NCBI GenBank assembly: GCA_019753235.1
Contig: JAIELF010000002.1
Location: 1 to 42,912 of the forward strand
Length of the DNA stretch: 42,912 nt
Direction of reading: 5' to 3'
Origin: a bacterium
GTDB lineage: Bacteria; Planctomycetota; Planctomycetia; Kolteriales; Kolteriaceae
Part shown: positions 36,753 through 42,912 of the stretch, one piece after another
Position numbering within the stretch: the first letter of the stretch is position 1
Layout of the letters: each line of letters opens with the position of its first letter
Notes under the pieces: generated by a model
What the model saw: the letters and a program-made list of their open reading frames with translations, nothing else
Told to the model about the DNA's origin: nothing
The model's database searches: none
Position numbers and translations under genes: made by a program

Positions 36753-37814
36753 TCATTCCTTCGGCAAGGTTTGTCTTATGACGGGTTGAAGTTGGCTTGC
36801 AATGATGGCAGCGAGCTCACGAGACCCCTCGCGATTGAGATGGATGTCGTCCAAAAACCAGATCTCTCCACCGGAAATGGCTTCCGAGGAAAGAAACGGA
36901 ACTCCCTCTTCGAGGCACACTTTCAACATCCGCTGATGCAGCAAGTCAGTTCGCAAAAGCAATTGCGACGATGTAAAGATGGGAGGACGGACAAAGCACG
37001 ACCGGCGACTGGCATCCGGGGACATGTTGTCCTGCCAAAGTACAGGCGTCGTCATGAAGGCAATCCGAACACCGCGGCGACGACTCATAGAGATCATCTC
37101 TTTCATTCGAAACTCGAACGAATCGATCTCCCTTTTCCAATCGATCGATCGATTGGAAAAGGAAAGTTCCTTTCTTCGGGCGAACCATTGCTCACCTGAA
37201 TCGTCCCAGAATACGGGGGGTTTCACGTCGGTGGCGAAACGTCGGCTGATTCTCCGACGAAGAGCGGAAGTTCCTTGCGGAATCAAAAGCTGTCGGTCCA
37301 AGTCCAAGAGGATCCTTAACAGATCGTTCACACCCAACTGGGCGATCACGATGTCAACTTCGTCCATCCAGGTGAGCCGATCAAGAAGTCGAAAACATTG
37401 CACGGTTGCGAAGTCACCGTGGCCGGCGTTTCCAACCCAAATTGACCGACCAAACTGCGTCGTAAGATCTCTCGACATCTGAGAAGTCCACGTCTCTGAA
37501 TCGTCCAGGTAAGGACACTCCGCAGAACTTCCCCCGACGACCAGGACTCGTACCGAGCCATCATCTGTCGGCAACTCAGGTCCACGGATACCAAGTGAAT
37601 TCCAATGAAATGTGGCCGTAGCGCCGACATCAGTCATCAGATCTGTACTCGGGTGAAACACGATCGATTGGTTGGGCGGACGTAACGGCACGGGTTCGAT
37701 CTGCTCTTTCCATCGCGACATCCACTCGAGCAGAACCAATCCGAATGATAAGGCTAATAGATGAAATCTGATAATTCTCAACGAGAAGGGACTACCTTTG
37801 CGATCCAAACTCAT
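36753..37814 (-). CDS. SGNH/GDSL-type hydrolase with N-terminal membrane anchor
   Basis: 353 residues if it starts at ATG 37814. The N-terminus has a basic start and one hydrophobic segment (IIRFHLLALSFGLVLLEW), so it is anchored or secreted. The SGNH blocks are complete: block I GGSSAEC with nucleophile S96 or S97, block II GNAGHGD, block III GVND (G161, N163), block V DDIH with D322 and H325. Such enzymes deacetylate or de-esterify sugars and lipids. A further ATG at 37913 overlaps the DUF1501 gene by 38 bases and has AAAGG seven bases upstream, so translational coupling is possible. The gene contains a perfect 32-bp palindrome. It is last in the lower-GC operon with PSD1 and DUF1501. Confidence 0.85.
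   Translation of the reverse strand: MSLDRKGSPFSLRIIRFHLLALSFGLVLLEWMSRWKEQIEPVPLRPPNQSIVFHPSTDLMTDVGATATFHWNSLGIRGPELPTDDGSVRVLVVGGSSAECPYLDDSETWTSQMSRDLTTQFGRSIWVGNAGHGDFATVQCFRLLDRLTWMDEVDIVIAQLGVNDLLRILLDLDRQLLIPQGTSALRRRISRRFATDVKPPVFWDDSGEQWFARRKELSFSNRSIDWKREIDSFEFRMKEMISMSRRRGVRIAFMTTPVLWQDNMSPDASRRSCFVRPPIFTSSQLLLRTDLLHQRMLKVCLEEGVPFLSSEAISGGEIWFLDDIHLNREGSRELAAIIASQLQPVIRQTLPKE
37131..37162. repeat. Perfect 32-bp palindrome inside the SGNH hydrolase gene
   Basis: CCTTTTCCAATCGATC (37131-37146) is followed directly by its reverse complement (37147-37162), with no spacer. It falls in the coding sequence and encodes residues around SFSNRSIDWKR on the minus strand. It can form a 16-bp hairpin only with a distorted loop, or a cruciform. 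Such length is unlikely by chance in a coding region. Confidence 0.9.
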
Positions 37815-37875
37815 TCCTTTGTACTTATGACACTCTCGGCTCTCCGGAGACCCAAAAGCCTGATTAACGATCTGG

Positions 37876-39270
37876 TTAAGCGATGATATCGGAAACAACC
37901 TTCCCATAAACATCGGTCAACCTTTGGTCTCGACCATCATACCGAAAGGTCAGACGCGTGTGATCAATGCCAAAAAGGGCAAGAATGGTCGCATGAAGGT
38001 CGTGAACCGAGACTGGTTGCGTGACCGCTCTATAGCCGTGCTCGTCCGTCGCACCGTACGAGATACCAGGTTTGACACCGCCTCCCGCTAGCCACATGCA
38101 AAAGCCGAACGGATTGTGCTCGCGTCCTGGCTTCGTTCGGTTGTTCAGTTCGGCGGTCGGTGTTCGACCAAACTCGCCTCCCCAAACGACCAGTGTTTCG
38201 TCAAGCAATCCTCTGGAACGAAGGTCTTTCAATAATCCTGCTATTGGTTGATCGACATAGCGTGCATTGGCCCGATGAAGATCGGCGAGCGCTTCATGCT
38301 GGTCCCATCGATTCCCATCGGGATGAGTTGGCGGAAAAAGGGTCACGACGCGAACCCCTTTCTCGATGAGTCGGCGAGCAATGAGACATCGCTTGCCAAA
38401 TTGGTCGGTATCAGGTTGACCAAGTCCGTAAAGGTTTCTGGTCTCTACCGATTCGCCATCCAAGGAGAGTAGGTCAGGAACCGCTGACTGAAGTTGGAAT
38501 CCCAATTCGTAGTTCTTGATGATGCTTTCCCAAGTCCCCGCAGATGGGTCCTGCGAAGATCCAAACGAGCTGAGCTTCTTTAGGAGTTTTAGCTTCTCTA
38601 CCTGAAGCTCTTGTGTCGACTCCTGACGCGTCAGGTCAGTCATCGCTTGCGGTCGAGTAAAGTTCATCACACTGTATCGATGACTAGAGGACAAGAATCC
38701 CTGTCCGAACAGGTTAAGACCGCCCTGAGGTTCCACCTTATCCGTCAGGACAATGTAACCGGGTAGATCTTTAGACTCCGAACCCAATCCATAGGTGAGC
38801 CACGAACCAATGCTGGGATGACCCCGCATGACAGTGCCGGTAGCCATATAAATATTCGCGGATGGATGCTCCATATGCTTCGCGTACATGGACTTAATGA
38901 AGCATATCTCATCCACACATTTGGAGAGATTGGGAAATATCTCGCTGACCCAAGCTCCCGATTCTCCATGCTGTTGAAACTTAAAAGGTGAATTCATCAC
39001 AAACTTCGTTGCGAATCGACCAGGAAGGTTAAAATCAATAGTCTTGCCATGATCAACAGCGAGCCTCGGCTTATAGTCGAAGGTATCGACTTGCGATGGA
39101 CCACCATCCATATAAAGATAAATGAGATGCTTACACCGCGCCTTGATAGTCGGTTCTGCGCGCGATGCCATTGCCCACCATGCAATTGATCCTATTCCGA
39201 GAGCGGACTGCTCAAGGAAAGCCCGTCTGCCATATATCCCTGGAAATTTGAACTGGTTCAAGAATACCAC
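37876..39270 (-). CDS. DUF1501 family protein (second copy), exported
   Basis: 464 residues. The N-terminus has GRRAFLEQSALGIGSIAWWAMAS, a twin-arginine signal (R15 R16). Family blocks are all present: IYLYMDGGPSQVDTFDYKP, MRGHPSIGSWLTYGLGSESK, ARRLIEKGVRVVTLFPP, ETLVVWGGEFGRTP, PGREHNPFGFCMWLAGGG, DHTRLTFRYDGRDQRLTDV. It is clearly diverged from the first DUF1501 in this window, so this is not a recent duplication. The start is GTG 39270 or a TTG nine bases later (39261) that has GGAG eight bases upstream. It follows the PSD1 gene by four bases. Function is unproven. Confidence 0.92.
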   Translation of the reverse strand: MVFLNQFKFPGIYGRRAFLEQSALGIGSIAWWAMASRAEPTIKARCKHLIYLYMDGGPSQVDTFDYKPRLAVDHGKTIDFNLPGRFATKFVMNSPFKFQQHGESGAWVSEIFPNLSKCVDEICFIKSMYAKHMEHPSANIYMATGTVMRGHPSIGSWLTYGLGSESKDLPGYIVLTDKVEPQGGLNLFGQGFLSSSHRYSVMNFTRPQAMTDLTRQESTQELQVEKLKLLKKLSSFGSSQDPSAGTWESIIKNYELGFQLQSAVPDLLSLDGESVETRNLYGLGQPDTDQFGKRCLIARRLIEKGVRVVTLFPPTHPDGNRWDQHEALADLHRANARYVDQPIAGLLKDLRSRGLLDETLVVWGGEFGRTPTAELNNRTKPGREHNPFGFCMWLAGGGVKPGISYGATDEHGYRAVTQPVSVHDLHATILALFGIDHTRLTFRYDGRDQRLTDVYGKVVSDIIA

Positions 39271-39274
39271 TCCG

Positions 39275-42200
39275 CTAAGGTGAAAACTGGAATTCTGGCA
39301 GGCTCATTACCATATGGGCCAAGTCTTGCCACGCTGCCCGCCTAGCGTCAACTTCATGAAGCTTTTCGTAAAGCCTTTTCTGCTGGTGAAGAAAGGAGGA
39401 CGAATCGACTAATTCCCTAGGCAAGGGCTTACGAGAAAGACTCCGAATGTAGAGTTGCTCAAGCCTTTTCTCCTCTTCCGGAACGCCATCCAAGAGTGAG
39501 GCACCTTGGCCTTTAGCAGCGGCTAGAACGAACGAGTTGTTCATAAAAATCAACGATTGCTGAGGCGAAATTTGATTGGTCCTCTTGCCAGTGCATTCCA
39601 CAGGAATCGGAAAATCAAAAGCAAGCAAGATCGGGTCGATCTGGTTTCTTCGTAAGTTCCAATAGATGGTACGCCGCCGAGCAATGGAAGAAGAGGTGTT
39701 GACCGATGGCTGAGTGTCGCCAATGAGTGTGTCGGAAGGGCCATACATCTGATCAGAAAGGGTTTCGGCAACCATGCCAAGCGAGTCAACGACGCACTCT
39801 GCGTCCAGTCGTCGTCCGCTAAAGCGAGCAAAAAGCCGATTGTCCGGATCTTTCTCTAGCGAAGGCGCGGTGGCGACGGAGTCTCGCTGGTAGGCGGCTG
39901 TCGAGATTATGGCGCGGTGAAGATGCTTGATCGACCAGCCATTCTCAATGAAATCACAGGCGAGATAGTCGAGAAGTTTTGGATGTGTTGGAGGCTCTCC
40001 TCGACTACCGAAATCATCCGGCGTCCGAACGATTCCCTCTCCGAAATGGTGCTGCCAAACGCGATTAACGAGAACCCTGGCGGTGAGAGAACTAGCGTCT
40101 GAAATGAGCCAATTCGCCAGATCCATTCTTCCACTGTCGGTGGGGTTCGATGACGGGCGAGTCGCCTTGAAAAGAGACGGAGTTCCTCGCGGGACAACTT
40201 TGCCCGGTTGGTGCGGATCACCCCGAAGATGGATAGCGATATCGCTAGGACGAAAGTCCATCGCCACCATACCAAGCTTCGAGCGAGAACCATCACCCTC
40301 TATTGATCGAAGTTCTTCCTGAAGTAACCGATACCTTTCTCTATCAGGGGCTGGAAGCATCTCCACGAGTTCGTCGCGTCCTTGCAACAATGAGTCGTTT
40401 CGAACTACCCAAGTCAAAAGTTCCTTTTCATCGTGACTCAATAGATTATTGCTTAACCACTCTACACATTTACTTTCTGACTGCGACCAATCCTTCTTCA
40501 CCATCATCATCGATAACGTATCAAGGACTCGCAGAATCGCTGCCTGATACGCTTCCGCAACCTGCTTGGGAGTGTGTATATCAGGTTCAAAAAGGGGATT
40601 CATGATGAGGGCGTTCAAATCTGTAGGCCTATAGACTCCTTCGCTTAGACGAGGAACTTCTGCAATCGCGAAGTCGTCAATCATGATGTGGCCCCAAGGA
40701 CCTTGAGAAGCTTCATCCACTACTTCGAAAAAAACCTCTCGATCCTTGAAAAACATTGGGATATAGACATTGCGAAATCGATGGGAGTCTTCGCCAGTAA
40801 TCGTGGCTTCAGAGACCGAAATAGATTCTGAATTAAGAATCACGCGTACGCAGGTTTTATCGCGATCTTTGCCACCCGCAATTCGAAAACAAGCAACCGC
40901 ATTACCACTGCTTGATTTAAAACGAGGTGACACCAGTCGGCCCGTCCGACCGTTATCAAGATGGTAGCTACTGGCTACTCGCCGACCGCCAAAACCTGAA
41001 GCAGCAAACGGTAGAGTACCGTCCGGACGGTCGCCAAACGCTTCTCCCTTGGCAGTCCAACCTTGCCAATCATCCTCTTCGAACGTGGAGACAGAACTGA
41101 GCAATTTTAAAGGACGGCTCGGCCAGCGAGCGGCGTTGGCCGAAAGCCTTTCGCCGATTGCCCGCTTTCGGTAGGAAAAACTCTCTTGAGGAGTGGTAAC
41201 CAAAGACCTCCAAGGTAACCAAAGCGACGTGTGCACGGACTCATCCTGCATGATTTCCCTATGCCACTGCTGCAATTTTATCTTGGACACTCCATGTTGC
41301 AGGGCGATTTGTTCGAAATTGATTTCCCTCTTCTCCGTCATGGCGATGTCTCGAAGGGCAAGCAGATAGTTTTTAACACGCAATGCTTCCTGCCGGCGTA
41401 GTCGCTGCGCTTCTGACGATTCACGAGCCTGACGCTCGATACGTTCAATCTTCCCTCGCAGATGAACCGTCCTCTCGTGAAGGGCATCAATCTCAATTTG
41501 TCGCAGTTGAGTATCCAAGCATTTCTGAGTGTTGGTTGAACTCATCAAGACGCCGGCCAGCGAGTAGTAGTCTGCAGCAGAGACAGGGTCAAATTTGTGA
41601 TCGTGACATCTTGCACAACCCAGGGTGAGCCCAAGGAATGCCTTCCCCATGACGTCAATCTGGTTCTCCAATTCCTCGGCTCTCGAAACCTCCCAATCCA
41701 TGGGAAGTTCGATCATCTCTTGAAACCATAGTCCCGCCGTCGCCGCTGAAGAGAGGATCCTTAGACCGTCCGAGCTGACACGCGGTGGATGTATGGAGTC
41801 TCCTGCGATGTGCTCCGTGACGAAAACGTGATACGGTAAGTCTTCATTGAAGCTTTCAATCACGTAGTCTCGATAAACGTAAGCGTTAGGCTTTGGCATG
41901 TCGTATTCAAATCCGTTCGATTCCGCAAATCGAACTAGGTCCAGCCAGTGCCTTGCCCAACGCTCGGCGTACCGCGGGCTAGCCAACAATCGATCGGTTT
42001 CTCGTTCGACCTTATCGGGTCGATCAAATGAGACGAAGGAAACCCATTCCGATGGGGTTGGAGGAAGGCCAATCAAATCGAAGCTTAGTCGGCGCAACAG
42101 CCGATCACGCGAAGCTGGAAATGCGCGTATGACACCAGATTCGTCGATCCGAGAATCAAGAAAGCCATCAATGGCAGATTGACTTGTGAGCGACGTGGGA

Positions 42201-42610
42201 GTTTCTCGATTAATGGGACGGAATGACCAATGGGGAGATGAATCACCTTTGGCTGGATCCGCTGAGGAAGGCCACGCCGCTCCATCGGCAATCCATTCCC
42301 TCAATGTTTTGACTTGCTCGCTAGCAAGGGGCTTCTCCGGAGGCATTTCCAAACCGTCCCGGCCTTCGACAGCCTTCATCAACAAACTTTCACTAGGCTT
42401 CCCGGGAACAATGGCAGGGCCGGTAACGCCTCCTCGCATCGCTCGGTCAAGTCGATCCAACGCGAGCCCGTTTTCGGATCGCCCCTTTGACTGATGGCAT
42501 TCCTGGCAATGGGCAACAAGAATTGGACGAATCTCACGCTCAAAACGGTCTTCCGCCGATCGCTCGCCCCCAACCCAACACGAGGTTATCGCGAACAGAA
42601 GAAAGGTCAT
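39275..42610 (-). CDS. PSD1-type protein with inserted coiled coil and jellyroll domain (second copy)
   Basis: 1111 residues, signal peptide (FLLFAITSCWVGGERSA). Heme motif CQECH (C35, C38, H39) and an MPPEKPL methionine. DUF1549 follows (RRLSFDLIGLPPTP; YAERWARHWLDLVRFAESNG; LGCARCHDHKFDP). A long insert then has a coiled coil rich in R/E/Q, followed by a jellyroll-like region (FGDRPDGTLPF, TGRLVSPRF, RIAGGKDRDKTCVRVILN, WGHIMIDDFAIAEVP), a module also seen beside GH32-type levanases. DUF1553 closes the protein (LTARVLVNRVWQHHFGEGIV). The jellyroll module suggests glycan binding. It heads the operon with DUF1501 and SGNH hydrolase. ATG 42610 has AAGGG nine bases upstream, inside a hairpin. 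Confidence 0.93.
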   Translation of the reverse strand: MTFLLFAITSCWVGGERSAEDRFEREIRPILVAHCQECHQSKGRSENGLALDRLDRAMRGGVTGPAIVPGKPSESLLMKAVEGRDGLEMPPEKPLASEQVKTLREWIADGAAWPSSADPAKGDSSPHWSFRPINRETPTSLTSQSAIDGFLDSRIDESGVIRAFPASRDRLLRRLSFDLIGLPPTPSEWVSFVSFDRPDKVERETDRLLASPRYAERWARHWLDLVRFAESNGFEYDMPKPNAYVYRDYVIESFNEDLPYHVFVTEHIAGDSIHPPRVSSDGLRILSSAATAGLWFQEMIELPMDWEVSRAEELENQIDVMGKAFLGLTLGCARCHDHKFDPVSAADYYSLAGVLMSSTNTQKCLDTQLRQIEIDALHERTVHLRGKIERIERQARESSEAQRLRRQEALRVKNYLLALRDIAMTEKREINFEQIALQHGVSKIKLQQWHREIMQDESVHTSLWLPWRSLVTTPQESFSYRKRAIGERLSANAARWPSRPLKLLSSVSTFEEDDWQGWTAKGEAFGDRPDGTLPFAASGFGGRRVASSYHLDNGRTGRLVSPRFKSSSGNAVACFRIAGGKDRDKTCVRVILNSESISVSEATITGEDSHRFRNVYIPMFFKDREVFFEVVDEASQGPWGHIMIDDFAIAEVPRLSEGVYRPTDLNALIMNPLFEPDIHTPKQVAEAYQAAILRVLDTLSMMMVKKDWSQSESKCVEWLSNNLLSHDEKELLTWVVRNDSLLQGRDELVEMLPAPDRERYRLLQEELRSIEGDGSRSKLGMVAMDFRPSDIAIHLRGDPHQPGKVVPRGTPSLFKATRPSSNPTDSGRMDLANWLISDASSLTARVLVNRVWQHHFGEGIVRTPDDFGSRGEPPTHPKLLDYLACDFIENGWSIKHLHRAIISTAAYQRDSVATAPSLEKDPDNRLFARFSGRRLDAECVVDSLGMVAETLSDQMYGPSDTLIGDTQPSVNTSSSIARRRTIYWNLRRNQIDPILLAFDFPIPVECTGKRTNQISPQQSLIFMNNSFVLAAAKGQGASLLDGVPEEEKRLEQLYIRSLSRKPLPRELVDSSSFLHQQKRLYEKLHEVDARRAAWQDLAHMVMSLPEFQFSP

Positions 42611-42627
42611 TCGAAGGCACCCTTCGA
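42611..42627 (-). promoter_or_regulatory. Perfect inverted repeat over the ribosome site of the second PSD1 operon
   Basis: TCGAAGG (42611-42617) and CCTTCGA (42621-42627) form a 7-bp stem with loop CAC, directly before the ATG at 42610. On the minus-strand mRNA the AAGGG Shine-Dalgarno lies in this stem, so it could block ribosome binding, or the DNA palindrome could be an operator. Confidence 0.55.
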
Positions 42628-42912
42628 CATGGAACAGAAAAGGCTGAAAATCCCTGCGTCTACTATTCTAGTATAAGTGAAGGCTCGTCGAAAAGTGCAG
42701 CGAATGGCGGCTAGTTTTAGCCTTGGTCGCTTGAGCAGGCTGTCGAGTAAAGAAACCGTTGGTGCATCTCGAATAGTCAGGCGGTGCGTTCGGCGTCGCC
42801 CACCAGGCATCGTCGTTGCGGTAAGGGGCCCGTCCGGCCACGGCTGCCGCATGAGTTTTGAAGGGTATCCGTCGAGGGTTGCTTTGGTCAAGGGGGGGCT
42901 TGACTATTTGTC
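42628..42912. other. End of window upstream of the second PSD1 operon, no gene supported
   Basis: About 285 bases. A 94-codon frame on the minus strand (42607-42891) is rich in Arg and Pro, overlaps the start of the PSD1 gene and has no ribosome site, so I do not call it a gene. The final bases contain GGGCTTGACT, which could be a -35 region of a gene beyond the window. Confidence 0.4.
42670..42675 (-). promoter_or_regulatory. Possible -10 box of the second PSD1 operon
   Basis: TATACT on the minus strand (one or two mismatches from TATAAT) lies about 60 bases before the start codon. The -35 at 17 bases (GCACTT) is poor. The AT-rich setting supports a promoter here. Confidence 0.4.

Noticed and set aside
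42607..42891. 94-codon minus-strand frame at the right end
   Set aside because: It overlaps the PSD1 start, has Arg-rich composition and no Shine-Dalgarno. Another minus frame here reads a little protein-like but soon stops.

Overview
The window looks like a chromosomal piece of a planctomycete. Families typical of that phylum recur. There are two adjacent PSD1 (DUF1549/DUF1553, heme-c type N-terminus) plus DUF1501 gene pairs, an arylsulfatase-like enzyme, a double 3-keto-disaccharide hydrolase (DUF1080) protein, a BBP7-like outer-membrane barrel, a LEPR-XLL type exported protein, a three-part redoxin/cytochrome/copper-monooxygenase protein and an ABC-permease/CPBP fusion. I cannot name the genus. 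Most of the window is visibly GC-rich; the last 6 kb is less so.

Layout. 1-5229: the 3' end of an unknown gene with a strong terminator, then a leftward pair (large membrane/TPR protein, SDR dehydrogenase). 5459-8634: ABC-2 permease/CPBP fusion facing an RluA-type pseudouridine synthase. 8749-10533: outer-membrane barrel. 11052-13897: an AlaC/DapL-like aminotransferase, a terminator and a PaaK-like adenylate-forming ligase. 13898-17619: the most interesting stretch. A convincing class I cyclic-di-GMP riboswitch (GEMM-I) precedes a secreted HtrA-like protease, followed by groES, groEL and a terminator. 17635-25142: PSD1/DUF1501 operon, sulfatase and DUF1080 protein, a set that in planctomycetes usually serves breakdown of sulfated polysaccharides. 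25304-27365: a type II secretion F-like protein divergent from a lone flagellar rod gene (flgG-like). 27679-29372: FHA protein and LEPR-XLL protein. 29472-35496: a leftward run of GT39 glycosyltransferase, degenerate GT2-like protein, TetR regulator and redoxin/cytochrome/Cu-monooxygenase protein. 35749-36654: PfkB-type kinase. 36753-42610: a lower-GC leftward operon of a second PSD1, a second DUF1501 and an SGNH hydrolase, with a 32-bp perfect palindrome inside the hydrolase gene.

The best candidate for something undescribed is the 13.97-14.20 kb leader. The aptamer keeps the hallmark GEMM-I segments, including a GNRA-capped P2 stem. It is followed by a perfect 9-bp hairpin whose 3' arm contains most of the Shine-Dalgarno of the protease gene, and segments of the aptamer can pair with sequence downstream. 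This suggests c-di-GMP control of an envelope protease in a planctomycete. Structure and function are inferred from sequence only.
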